Shown here: positions 1 to 11,000 of the stretch, in pieces
How positions within the stretch are numbered: position 1 is the stretch's first letter
Layout: every line of letters begins with the position of its first letter
Assembly: GCA_016715985.1 (NCBI GenBank)
Contig: JADJXD010000001.1
Span: 2,046,001-2,110,000, forward strand
DNA: 64,000 bases
Source of the DNA: Saprospiraceae bacterium
Lineage (GTDB): Bacteria; Bacteroidota; Bacteroidia; Chitinophagales; Saprospiraceae
Direction: 5' to 3'
Position numbers and translations under genes: made by a program
The notes under the pieces: model-generated
The model's input: the letters and a program-made list of their open reading frames with translations, nothing else
The model's database searches: none
What the model was told of the DNA's origin: nothing

Positions 1-320
1 AGGTCAAAGAATTGGCGGGTAAAGCAAAAACAAAAAAATTGCAACCTCAGGAAATGCAGGGCAATACCTTTACAATCAGTAATCTTGGAATGTTTGATAT
101 TGATGAATTTACAGCAATTATAAACCCACCCGATGCCTGTATTCTGGCAGTAGGTTCCATTATCAAAAAACCGATTGTAAAAAACGATCAGATTGTTATT
201 GGAAATATGATGAAGGTAACCTTATCATGTGATCACAGAGTAGTAGATGGGGCGACAGGTGCACAGTTTTTACAGACATTAAGATCGATGTTGGAAAATC
301 CATTAATGATGCTGGTTTAG
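1..320 (+). CDS. Dihydrolipoamide acyltransferase (E2), C-terminal end, partial
   Basis: This is the last ~105 codons of an E2 acyltransferase of a 2-oxo acid dehydrogenase complex; the reading frame is open from base 3 and the 5' part lies outside the window. The catalytic-domain signature is clear: a TISNLGMFDIDEF segment followed by PPDACILAVG and the active-site motif DHRVVDGATGAQFL, whose His and Asp carry out acyl transfer from lipoyl to CoA. The wording of these motifs fits the pyruvate dehydrogenase E2 (pdhC/aceF) better than the 2-oxoglutarate E2, but without the lipoyl and peripheral-subunit domains this remains an inference. The gene ends in TAG at 318-320 and is followed by a long hairpin. 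Confidence 0.88.
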   Translation, partial: VKELAGKAKTKKLQPQEMQGNTFTISNLGMFDIDEFTAIINPPDACILAVGSIIKKPIVKNDQIVIGNMMKVTLSCDHRVVDGATGAQFLQTLRSMLENPLMMLV

Positions 321-370
321 GCCGGAATAGGTATTCATGAGTTTATTAAATCTTGTAAAGAGAAAAGGTC

Positions 371-452
371 GTCCCTTTAGGGAATGAGCCTGCCTGACTC
401 CGTGGGCAGGCAGACCCGCTTGCCCACAGAGTCGGGCAGAAGTTGCGGGATA
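371..452. repeat. Intergenic imperfect hairpin, related to a second copy near 38.3 kb
   Basis: Positions 390-439 form a long imperfect stem: CTGCC-GACTC-GTGGGCAGG (390-410) pairs with C-TGCCCAC-GAGTC-GGCAG (419-439) with a few mismatches and an eight-base loop. It lies 70 bases after the E2 stop codon and before the convergent serine hydrolase gene. The flanking words CTTTAGGGA and GCGGGAT recur around a similar core at 38314-38395, so it looks like a dispersed intergenic repeat; it may also act as a transcription terminator. The rest of 321-665 shows nothing gene-like. Confidence 0.55.
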
Positions 453-665
453 CAAAATTGTAATATTTTTATTACAGTTTAATTTTAATGGCGGTGCAAT
501 ATGTTTTACACTCAACTATTTTTAGCTAACAAGGACAAAATTTTTCTTCTCTGCTAAAACCAAATAATTACTAACTGGATTAAATTCGGGGAGCATATCA
601 TGGGTTAATTTGTCTAATAAATGATTATCCGGATAAAATTTTAGTTGGAGATAATAATTTTCAGA

Positions 666-1889
666 TCAGGTAATCTTATAATACTTATCGTAAAAAGAAA
701 AGAAAGAAGGAACTGCATTATTGCTGTAAGAACAGGTCGAATTAAACAGAAAAACCACTCCGATATTTTTTTCAGGGTCAAACGCGATTTCCGTTCTGAA
801 TCCATTGACACTTCCACCATGAAAGATAAGCTTTCTGTCCTGAAACTCTATAATCCTCCAACCAAGACCGTAATAGCTGGCTTTCCTGCCCTTCCATCTG
901 TTAAAATACTTACTGTCGGATGAAGAATTTGCTCGAGGAGCAAAAGCCAGTTCACGAACTTCGTCAGAAATAATATCCGGATTGTATCCCATGACTGCTT
1001 TAAGCCAAATTGCCATATCCTGAATAGTAGCATTCACGCCACCTGCAGAAATAGTATTATAATAATTGGGTTTTATAGGCAGGGATCTGATTCCGCTTTT
1101 TGGACCATAATATTTATGACCGAATGCCCTGTCATTAGCTGCGCTGATTGCACTATGTGAAGTACTGGCAGTCACCATACCCAAAGGTTTGAAAATAATA
1201 CTATCCAGCATTTTGCTGTAGGCCACACCTGTGGTTTTCTCAATAATTTTTTCTATCATCGCAAATGCTGCATTCTGGTATGCATAAGATTTGCCGGGAT
1301 AATCACGTACATCCAATCTGTTGATCGCCTTTACTAAAACATCCATATTTTTCCCTTGATCAATAAGATTAGAAAAAGCATGTGTAGTAAAGCCCGTTGT
1401 ATGCGACAAAATATGCCATACCCTAATAGTATCTCTCCCTCTTTTCTGTCTGACTTTAAATTCAGGTACGTAATATGAAACAGGCTTTTGCAGATCTATC
1501 ACCCCGTCATTTACGAGTTTGGCAGCTACAATTCCGGCAAAGCCTTTAGAGACACTCGCAATACGGAATAAGGTGTTTTCTGTAATAATTTCTTTAGTAT
1601 CATTTTGTCTGAAACCGTAAGTTTCCAATATTTCAATTTTCCCGTTGTTAATGATAGCAGTTGCCATACCCGGGCAATGGGCAGAGTCACAATTACAATA
1701 TACATGTTCTCTGAATGCTTCAATAAAAGCATAATCCGGTTTTTCAGTTTCATTGGACGGTTTAGGACTCAGGGTGTCTGAAACAATATTCTTGTCCGAC
1801 AGGTGGGGGTCTCCATAACTTATAAATGTTCCGGCCAGAAAAACAAAGGCTGGTATAAAAAGTATTTTGAAAAATTTATTCAAAATCAT
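666..1889 (-). CDS. Exported serine hydrolase, beta-lactamase/penicillin-binding-protein fold
   Basis: A 407-residue protein of the class C beta-lactamase-related family (serine hydrolases, esterases and D-Ala-D-Ala peptidases). The N-terminus is a signal peptide (MILNKFFKILFIPAFVFLAG). The three family motifs are present in order: SVSK (the S-x-x-K nucleophile motif, about residue 113), YQN (the Y-x-N motif, about residue 204) and HGG near the C-terminus within FHGGSVNGF. Length and layout match the stand-alone beta-lactamase domain. It is likely exported to the periplasm or lipid surface. The substrate cannot be told from sequence; resistance to beta-lactams is not implied. It stands alone, convergent with the E2 gene, with a possible TATATTCG -7 box at 1910-1917 just upstream of its ATG. 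Confidence 0.9.
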   Translation of the reverse strand: MILNKFFKILFIPAFVFLAGTFISYGDPHLSDKNIVSDTLSPKPSNETEKPDYAFIEAFREHVYCNCDSAHCPGMATAIINNGKIEILETYGFRQNDTKEIITENTLFRIASVSKGFAGIVAAKLVNDGVIDLQKPVSYYVPEFKVRQKRGRDTIRVWHILSHTTGFTTHAFSNLIDQGKNMDVLVKAINRLDVRDYPGKSYAYQNAAFAMIEKIIEKTTGVAYSKMLDSIIFKPLGMVTASTSHSAISAANDRAFGHKYYGPKSGIRSLPIKPNYYNTISAGGVNATIQDMAIWLKAVMGYNPDIISDEVRELAFAPRANSSSDSKYFNRWKGRKASYYGLGWRIIEFQDRKLIFHGGSVNGFRTEIAFDPEKNIGVVFLFNSTCSYSNNAVPSFFSFYDKYYKIT

Positions 1890-2195
1890 CGGTATTTTGG
1901 ATTACGGGGCGAATATAAAACATTTTATTATAAATGATTACATATTAAGCATAATATTAATGCATTAATTTTAATAAAAAATATCCGAATTAAATTATTT
2001 GAATCAGATATTCAACAATCATTTAACGAAGGACAATAATAGAAACAATTATTGTAAAACAAGACTTAAGCACTACAAAAAAAATAGAAAAAAATTAACC
2101 TTACTTTCTGAACTACCAAATGTTGTCGGTCAAATATGATACTTAATTAATATTTGAATTGTAACTTCGCCCTTCATAAAATAAATATTTCAGGT

Positions 2196-3962
2196 ATGTA
2201 CAGAAGTCATAATTGCGGTGAATTAAGGGTGTCGGATATAGGTAAAGAGGTAACAATATCGGGATGGGTCCAGAAAGGGAGAGATTTAGGTGGTTTGACG
2301 TTTGTGGATTTGAGAGACCGATATGGAATCACACAATTGGTATTCAATATAGATGATGACGCAGAGTTATGCACAAAAGCCAGAAAGCTGGGCAGAGAGT
2401 TTGTCATTCAATCTACCGGCATCGTTCGGGAAAGATCCAGTAAAAACGCAAACCGTCCTACTGGTGATATAGAAATAGAAGTTCGTTCTTTTCAGATACT
2501 CAATGAATCTAAAGTGCCCCCATTTACGATTGAAGACGAGACCGATGGCGGGGATGATCTCAGAATGAAATACAGATACCTTGATATACGCCGTACACCT
2601 GTACAAAATAATATTATTTTCAGATCCAAACTTGCTATTGAAACCAGAAAATATCTGGATTCACAGGGATTTATAGAAGTGGAAACCCCTTTTCTGATAA
2701 AAAGCACTCCGGAAGGTGCCCGGGATTTTGTGGTCCCAAGCCGACTTAATCAGGGACAATTTTATGCATTGCCGCAATCTCCACAGACATTCAAGCAAAT
2801 CCTGATGGTAGCGGGTATCGACAAATATTTTCAGATAGTAAAATGTTTCAGAGATGAAGACCTGCGTGCAGACCGACAGCCTGAATTCACTCAAATAGAC
2901 TGTGAAATGTCCTTTGTACATATAGAAGATATTCTGAACACCTTTGAAGGATTGACAAGACATCTCTTCAAACATACTCTGGGTTTGGAATTGGGAGATT
3001 TTCCAAGAATGTCATACGACGATGCTTTAAGATTATATGGTTCTGACAAACCGGATTTGAGATTTGGAATGCAGTTTTTGGAGATGAACGACTTTACCAA
3101 AGGCAAGGGTTTCAGCGTTTTTGATGATGCAGAACTTATTGTAGGAATATGTGCCAAAGGTATTGCTGAAAAATACAGCAACAAAGACATGAAAGACCTG
3201 ACTGAGTGGCTTCAGAGACCTCAGATAGGTGCAAAAGGTTTGGTTTATGTTAAATATCAGGAAGACGGAACTATAAAATCTACCGTAGGTAAGTTTTATT
3301 CCGATGAAGAATTACACCGATGGGCTGAGAAGTTTGGAGCAGAAAAAGGGGACGTTATTTTTGTCTTAAGCGGAGAAACTGAAAAAACCAGAAAACAACT
3401 CAATGAGCTCAGACTGGAACTCGGCAAAAGATTGGAACTCATAAAGCCCGGAGATTTTAAACCACTTTGGGTGTTGGACTTTCCGTTACTGGAGTGGGAC
3501 GAGGAAGCCGGCAGATTTCACGCTATGCATCACCCTTTCACATCCCCCAAGAAGGAAGATATTCCAAGGATGCTCGATGGCGATCACGAAACCATGAAAA
3601 GCCTGAAAGCAGATGCGTATGACCTCGTCATCAACGGCGCAGAAATCGGTGGCGGCTCTATCCGTATTCACGACCGTGCACTGCAATCCAAAAACTTCGA
3701 TCTTCTCGGATTTACCAAGGAAGAAGCAGAAGCGCAGTTTGGTTTCCTATTAGGTGCCTTTGAATACGGAGCACCTCCGCATGGTGGATTGGCATTTGGT
3801 TTTGACCGTCTCTGTGCTGTCATGAACGGGCAGTCGTCTATCAGAGACTTCATCGCTTTCCCGAAAAACAATCAGGGCCGCGACATGATGATAGATGCAC
3901 CTTCACCGGTACACGATATCCAGTTGAAGGAGCTGGGGCTGGAAGTGAAGGCGGGGAAGTAG
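2196..3962 (+). CDS. aspS: Aspartyl-tRNA synthetase
   Basis: Class II aminoacyl-tRNA synthetase that charges tRNA-Asp with aspartate. The protein starts with the OB-fold anticodon-binding domain (MYRSHNCGELR...WVQKGRDLGG), followed by the catalytic core with motif 2 (FRDEDLRADRQPEFTQID), the bacterial GAD insertion, and motif 3 (GGLAFGFDRLCAVM) before the family ending RDMMIDAPSPV. The frame is open upstream from a TTG at 2154, but the ATG at 2196 is chosen because bacterial AspRS proteins begin directly at M(Y)R(S/T)H; this gives 588 residues, the usual bacterial length. A TAACTTCG sequence at 2162-2169 resembles a Bacteroidota -7 box and would give a leader of about 20 bases. The preceding 300 bases hold nothing else recognisable. 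Whether it also charges tRNA-Asn cannot be decided here. Confidence 0.97.
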   Translation: MYRSHNCGELRVSDIGKEVTISGWVQKGRDLGGLTFVDLRDRYGITQLVFNIDDDAELCTKARKLGREFVIQSTGIVRERSSKNANRPTGDIEIEVRSFQILNESKVPPFTIEDETDGGDDLRMKYRYLDIRRTPVQNNIIFRSKLAIETRKYLDSQGFIEVETPFLIKSTPEGARDFVVPSRLNQGQFYALPQSPQTFKQILMVAGIDKYFQIVKCFRDEDLRADRQPEFTQIDCEMSFVHIEDILNTFEGLTRHLFKHTLGLELGDFPRMSYDDALRLYGSDKPDLRFGMQFLEMNDFTKGKGFSVFDDAELIVGICAKGIAEKYSNKDMKDLTEWLQRPQIGAKGLVYVKYQEDGTIKSTVGKFYSDEELHRWAEKFGAEKGDVIFVLSGETEKTRKQLNELRLELGKRLELIKPGDFKPLWVLDFPLLEWDEEAGRFHAMHHPFTSPKKEDIPRMLDGDHETMKSLKADAYDLVINGAEIGGGSIRIHDRALQSKNFDLLGFTKEEAEAQFGFLLGAFEYGAPPHGGLAFGFDRLCAVMNGQSSIRDFIAFPKNNQGRDMMIDAPSPVHDIQLKELGLEVKAGK

Positions 3963-4013
3963 TATTTTATATGAGTTTAAGGTGTAATACCTGCATGTTG
4001 TTTTGTGAAGTCC

Positions 4014-5045
4014 TTAATTCCTTTTGATGACTGAAACATTGTTTTCGATATTCAATTCACCATTATTCAGTAAATGTGAATTTGACGGTATATTTTGATC
4101 AAAATAAATTGTCAGATCTTTTAATGTTAACTGTCCCGCACTCCTTATACCTGCCCCATCATTTGCTGCCCCTGATATCAATGACAAGCCTTCCAATAAA
4201 ACATTATTCCCGTCCAGGATATCAAAGACTCGTTCTGTACCTGACCCGTTTACATATATGGAAAAGTTTTTATTGGCTATGACTGAAATATGTTTATTCA
4301 GCGCAATCTGGTTAGATGTCAAAAGTATGCTATCTCCGGCAATCGAATAAGCAAATCGCACCGTATCCCCCGGTAGCGCACAGTTTATTGCTTCTCTCAA
4401 GGTACCCGGACCATTATCTTCCACACTATAAACAATACGACAATCAGAACATGGATAAATTTCCTGCGATAACTGAACTCCGGGATGGTTGAGACAATCA
4501 TTAATATTACAAATATTTGGACCACAAGCTGTATAGGTCTGATGGATATAAATATTGTTAGATTCAAGACATATTGGATTGATGGGGCCTAAGTGATCTG
4601 GCTTTACAGCAATTTTAATCACAAACAACACATCCATGAAATAATTCATATTCATACTGTCCAGACATGTATTACTGAAGTTGTGTTGCCAACTAAAGGA
4701 GACTCTATTGAAAGTGTTATCGTTTGTAATTAAATTGTTGTAATAATTAAACTGAAAGGGTGGATTGCCGATTTTTTTACTTAAAATCGAAGCTGATGGT
4801 AATAATATTTCCATTTTATTATTAGCAATAATATTAGGACCAAAGGCTGTGGTATCGTAGGTAAAATACAGTTGTCCTGATCCCAATTTAAAACCCTGAT
4901 TACTATATGACATTGCATCTACGTAATAATAATCAGTACCAGCTTCATGGACAATTCTATGACCGGTCAGCATAAAGGTAGCATCCTGAGAATAAGTTTT
5001 CAGGAAAAAAGTTATAACTAAAAGTGCAGAATAAATTATCTTCAT
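4014..5045 (-). CDS. Exported protein with a beta-helix-like C-terminal module
   Basis: A 343-residue exported protein, last gene of the five-gene minus-strand block; its ATG is three bases after the stop of the 2208-residue protein. Residues 1-19 are a signal peptide (MKIIYSALLVITFFLKTYS). Residues about 25-170 form a beta-rich domain that reads like the cohesin-like fold seen in Bacteroidota surface proteins (GSGQLYFTYDTTAFG...). After a cysteine-rich linker, residues about 205-343 carry the motif CRIVYSVEDNGPGTLREAIN, the usual entry to a right-handed parallel beta-helix segment. There is no recognisable type IX sorting domain; the protein ends in ENNVSVIKRN. A structural or docking partner for the dockerin-like tail of its neighbour is possible but is inference only. 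Confidence 0.75.
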   Translation of the reverse strand: MKIIYSALLVITFFLKTYSQDATFMLTGHRIVHEAGTDYYYVDAMSYSNQGFKLGSGQLYFTYDTTAFGPNIIANNKMEILLPSASILSKKIGNPPFQFNYYNNLITNDNTFNRVSFSWQHNFSNTCLDSMNMNYFMDVLFVIKIAVKPDHLGPINPICLESNNIYIHQTYTACGPNICNINDCLNHPGVQLSQEIYPCSDCRIVYSVEDNGPGTLREAINCALPGDTVRFAYSIAGDSILLTSNQIALNKHISVIANKNFSIYVNGSGTERVFDILDGNNVLLEGLSLISGAANDGAGIRSAGQLTLKDLTIYFDQNIPSNSHLLNNGELNIENNVSVIKRN

Positions 5046-5047
5046 TT

Positions 5048-8000
5048 TTAAAACTGTTTGCCCCGTCCGAGATTTTGTAAAATATAATTTTGAATGTCAG
5101 AATTCTGAATCTGACCGTTCATGTCTGTATCGGCTGTATGATAACCCGACAATCCTATTTGCGGAATAGTCAATATGATATCCGTATTCTGAATTTGACC
5201 ATTCGTGCTAACATCTCCTGAAAACATAGAAATAAAACTTCCATTCATCTTAGCAGCATTTTCTCCACCAAAAAGCAAATTATAATCTAAACGCAAATCC
5301 AATTGTTTTACTTCATTTAGCTTCAAAAGTACTGATGACGAAGTTGATACAGGCAGATGGTTTCTATGATATATCTGCAGACGATAATTGCTGATGTTTA
5401 AATCTAAAAATTTCAAACTTGAAACGCCATCCACATCAACAATATCTCCATCCCGTTGCACTAAATAACTACCACCCCTTATCACAGAGTCGGCATTTAA
5501 ATCAAATAATTCAACATAAACCCAATCGACAACAGCATTTGCCCCTTCAACTATCAATACATCAGGATCAATGCTTTTACCATCATTACCATACCTGTAT
5601 ATATTTGTGTCTGTATATGGCGTAATAAGCGGTATCATATTCTGTTGTCTCAACTGATCGTGCATCAAACCGGTATTAGCTTCAAGAGGGCCTTCCAGCA
5701 ACACCTTTGGCTTTACAATAATATCATCTAAATTGATATATATCCTGACAAGGTCAGATGCACTGCTTGTACCATCATTGACAACCAATAAAAACGTCAG
5801 GATTTTTCCGATTTGAGTTTCATCGACATTTACGGAGGGATTAATAATACTATCATTACTTAAAACAAGATTGTCTAAAGAATACCATCGGTAAGTTAAT
5901 GGATCTCCGTTTGGATCATTAGAGAGACTTCCATCCAGTTGAACAGCACCCAAATCAGTAATAGTGATATCAGGCCCAGCATTAGCTACAGGGGCCAGAT
6001 TGGAATTTATGATGGTGTAATGAAGGTCAACAAATCCCTGACCAGGTCTTCCACTGAGATGCTTTTCAAATAAGCCCACATTAAAGCTGATTTTATAATT
6101 TCCCGAAGTATTTCCGATAGAAGGTATTCCACTAATCCTAAAAGTAGAGTCATTCAATACAACAACAGAAAAAGTGGATGCTGATATTTCTATATTGTTT
6201 CTAAACATCTTTACAATAGTGCCTGCCGGATTATTATTAAGGACTTTTCTGCTCAAATTAAACTGAATGCTGTCCGGGTGAGATGCAAAATTCAGATTTT
6301 GGGGTAACGCCCATACTCCCGTTAATGCAACTTCATCTATGACCAGATTTAAAACATGGCTAACTTCATTGCCAAACTGATCATTAACTTTTAACACCAA
6401 TGCAGTATTGCCACCGCTGAGCAATTGATAAGGAATACCGGTTACCTGTCCGGAAAGTACAGTAGCCAAACTACCTAACAATAATAATGTATTTGAATTA
6501 ATCTGCTGAAACAATCTGATATCCGTGCCGGATTCGTTTAGTGTAAAATGGTATGTGCCATTACTCTGATAAGTATGTCTGTCACTGTCAGAATACCCAT
6601 AATCAGGACTTACACTAACATCACTGACGATCAGACCGGACGCTCTTACCGTTTGCCAGTCAATACTGTCATTTCCGATACCATAAATCGGAGTCAGGTC
6701 AGCAAATTTTGTTTCATCAATGATCAGTTTATAATTTCCATTCGGGTAACTTTCATCAGGATTCCAGAAAACATGGTATATCGTTCCGCTTATCTTTTGT
6801 ACTGTTAGTGGGCTCAGATTTACATTCACTTCATTCCTGAATAATAACAATGATGTGGTATCAAAAGCTATTATCTCTTCATCAAAAGTAATTTTAACAC
6901 CGGTGACATGCTGCGGATCAAGACTTCCAATATAAAGTTTGGTGATATATTCAATTTCAGGCCCTTTTGTATCCAAAATAAAAACATGATATTGAGTATC
7001 GAGTCCTAATATATTGGTGGTTGATTTGATTGACTTAAGATTTATGCCCAACACATATAATCCATCAGTACTCAAAATATTATGAATACCCGTCAACTGA
7101 AAATTCCTTAAATCCGAAGATATAGAAGTAACCCCGATCATCCCGCTTATTATTGTATCATCTTTCATCAAAAAGAAATCGTTACCCTGCAAACTTGTTG
7201 TGTCTATCGGCATATTAAATCGGACAGCTACTGTATCAAAAGCAGAAAGAATACCTCTTTGTGGAAAATCAATAAACTCATGCACCACCGGAACGGTCAA
7301 AAACTGTGTCCACGATACCTGTTTGGCATAAAAACCCGGCGTGCCCGTGAGATCTTTCACCCCCGCACTTTGTACCGTAAATAAAAAATATCCATTTGTA
7401 TTGGTATGTGAAGAAATATCAATCTGATAGCTGACGGAATCAATTTTAGTGATATTGACCGTATTGTCTACCAGATTAGGGCCACCCTGATTGGTCAGAG
7501 CAATATCCAGATAATTAAATGTTGAATCAATAATCGGCTCACTAAAAACTACCGTCAGTTGATTTATTTTATTTGCGGTCACTTGAATCGGGGCACCTAT
7601 AATGGTGTCTATGAAAGGCGGATTGGGATCTTTGGGAGACCAGACAACAGTATAAGACTTCGATAAAGTATCAGAGAAAATATCAACAAAATGAAACTTG
7701 TTTTCATAAACCGGAACCTTGGTATCGGGTATCGTCACAAAGCTGAGCCAGGCATTATCAAGTGGAATGACCTGATTATCATCATTTCTGGTCACGCTTA
7801 CCAGGTCATACGCTCCATCACCGGGGTCATTGAGTCTGATATAATCCCATCCGCTCTCTGAAGGATTTACATGAAGTGTATTGGTGAAAGCCGGATATTC
7901 TATTGTCCCTGCAAAATGACCATCATCTGCATACGATACTACCTCAATCAGGTTGCCTTGAGACAAATAAATGGCATCCGGATAATCATTGGCATCCGGT

Positions 8001-11000
8001 ACTGCGTTGACTAAAAAATCATTGATACCATCTTCCTGTGCTCCATACACTTTGACACTTTTGATCCATTCATGCAACTCAGCACCTTCAATCAGGCTCA
8101 AATCCGGATTGCCCCGACTACTTAAGTGTCTGACTGCTGTCTGGTAGCCGGTGAAGTGTCCAAGGACATTGGATGTGAATATCCATTCGCCTACTTTGGC
8201 AGACAATGGATTGATATTTCCAAAATTGATATTGGTTAATCCCATATTTGCAGACTGTCCCTGCAACTTCGAACCAATCAGATTCATATTTAATGCAAGG
8301 CCTTTTTCATTGTCTATGACCTGTGGTTGTGCAGACTGAATTCTAAGATTGGAGGCTACACCGTACCCGTTATTTTCAATCATCACTGCCAGACTTGCCG
8401 GAATCGTAGGTTCTGTTTTAGGTGTAAGTGGATCATCACTGATGATATCCCGCTGCAAAAAATAATGAAGAAACAGATTCGGACTTGGATTGACCTGTAA
8501 AGTGACCGGCACCAAAGGCATCGTAACTTTTACGCCACCAAAGGGATCAATGTATGAAATAGAACCTCCGAAGCTGTAAAATTTAGGAACAGTAGGTGCT
8601 GCACCTATTTCCGGTATAAAAAGGATTTTTGCAATACCTTCCTTATCCCCGGCAAGAGTACCCGTACCATCAATGGCAGATAAAAATTCAAGTGATGTCG
8701 TCTCTATTTCAAACAAATCATTACTGAAAACGCCCTCTTCATTGAGAATAACCAAATCCAGTTTGATACTATCCATCGCGGTGGTAGGATTTCCATTAAA
8801 CACTTTCAACGTACCTTCAAAAGCTTCTCGAGTCATAGTGAGTTTTTGGGAGAGGGAGATGCCTACTGAGGCACAGACGGGGTTGATGTTGGGATCTGTC
8901 TGAAGATTGTAGTTTGAGATGGTGTTAAGAGAAATAATATACATAGAATCAATTGAACTGAAACCATTATCCTGGCTATAATTTACAGCCAGATCCATTA
9001 TGGTTTGAAAAGAATCAATAACAGTTTTATCCATAATAAACTGAAATACACTATCCGGGCTATACACATTATTACTCCAGGCTATTAATGAATTGTTCCA
9101 CTTTGTGATCAATCTGGCTATTTTTGTTTCAGCTATATCAAATTCATCCAATTCAACTTGAATTTGTACGCTGTCCGTCTCTGAGATGGATAAGTTATTA
9201 TTAAAAAATGGGGTAAACACATCTAATATTTCATCAAAATTTTCATTGGACAATAAAGAACCAAAATACCCTATTTTTTTTCCTAAAGCTGCTTCTTCAA
9301 ATAAATAATTCACGTATAACCGTTGGACAGGTACCTGAAGTGCGGAAGGTAAGTCTGGATTTGTTGACATTGCCATACGGTTACCTGATGTAATTGGATT
9401 TGAAGGAAGAATATCACAAACTGTCTTATCACAAAAGATTTTTTTTAAGCTTTTATCTTTTTCACTTAACATTTTATCAGGTACATCACACAGACTTAAA
9501 TCAAGTAAATCACAAGTGCTCTCTGATGATAATATTTCAAGTGTATCAGAACAGGAAGTATTTAAAGTGTTGGTCAAAATTACCTTTAAGGGGGTTTTAT
9601 TTTCCACATCTTCCAAAATCAAAGGAAAACCGCAATCAACAAAATGTCCGTTTTGTCCAATATCCGGTATAGTCTGAATAGTATAATCCAGGCCAATTTC
9701 TCCATTCAGTTTGATGGCTTTATCATGGGTTAAAAATCCACAATTTTCGCTGACTAACTGCGGATTTGGATTAATACACTCAGAAGGGTCATGGATTCGG
9801 AAAGAATAGGATTTTAACCCTTCGGAATCATCATTTACTTTTGAAGTGATTCGAATCCAATATTCTCCCGGCACTAAGGCTCCTAAGTCAATAATCATCT
9901 GATTATTATTGTCTTCCGGACTCATTGATGGCGGAAAAGATGCGCCTTCCAATTCGTTTATATACATGGGAGGTGTAGTAGAAAAAACTTCTGCCTTAAA
10001 GTAACTACCTATTACTTTATTCACGAGCAATTTATAATTGCCGGTGTGCGTACTATTTGCAGTAAATTTATACCAATCTGTATCAATATTAGGATCCTGC
10101 GTAGACATAGCGCCAGGTATCAAAATATTACTTTGATTGGCAACAATATCTGCTCTTTTTTGGGACATGCCTGAATAGGCTTTATTAATTTCTATTTCAT
10201 ATGCAAAATAAGGAAAGTCTGGTTCATCTATACCTCTATAGAGATTATCAAAATCATTGGTTTCGTAAGTTGCTGCCCCAATATATAAACCAAACTCATT
10301 GTCTATATAACCCGGAAGTACCACAGACTTTTTCAAATGTGCTACAGCATATGAAGGGGTTATCCTATCTGCTAGAACATATTTAAATTGATTCGGATTG
10401 GTGTAATCTATTAAAGGTACAGGCGTACTTAATCCTGATTCAAAATCCAAAGTCGAACCATCTCCCCCTTTAAAAATCCATTGTCTATCTGCAGGGACAA
10501 TACCATCAGAAGGAACAAATGGAATCGTAGTAGTTACCCAAGTTAACCAATCAGGAAGTGCTATATTTATAAAATCCTTTGCTAACATCAAATCAGCTAA
10601 ATCTGATTTATCTGAAACATAATAGGTATATTTTATATCTTTTGGTAGTGCTGATGTTGGGTTATCGTAAGTTCCATTCCAAGGGTCATCATTATTGACA
10701 ACACCGCTGACATTAATGCCTTCAATAGACTCTAATTCCGTTCCATTGCAATCTACGTCATTATTATAAAATTCAGGCTCATTTAATATCAATCCTTCAC
10801 TATTGCCAAAAAGGTAAGCACTATTGTTCTGTACTCCTTCTTCGTTATTATCTGTATTAAAATAATATCGTAAATCTCTGACCGCTTCAGATTTAAGATC
10901 TAAGGGTTTTAATAAATTACTGTAATCCACATTATCAAGTGCAGAGTTACCCACGTTGCTACCTCTATGTGGTGTTCCGACAGTAAGTAATCTTGCCACT

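Noticed and set aside
303..515. A 70-codon minus-strand frame with sequence like LYPATSARLCGQ.
   Set aside because: It is produced by translating the GC-rich intergenic hairpin; such peptides appear wherever this type of repeat occurs.
2154..2195. An N-terminal extension of aspartyl-tRNA synthetase from a TTG start.
   Set aside because: The family starts at the internal Met (MYRSH), and a possible promoter box lies within the extension.
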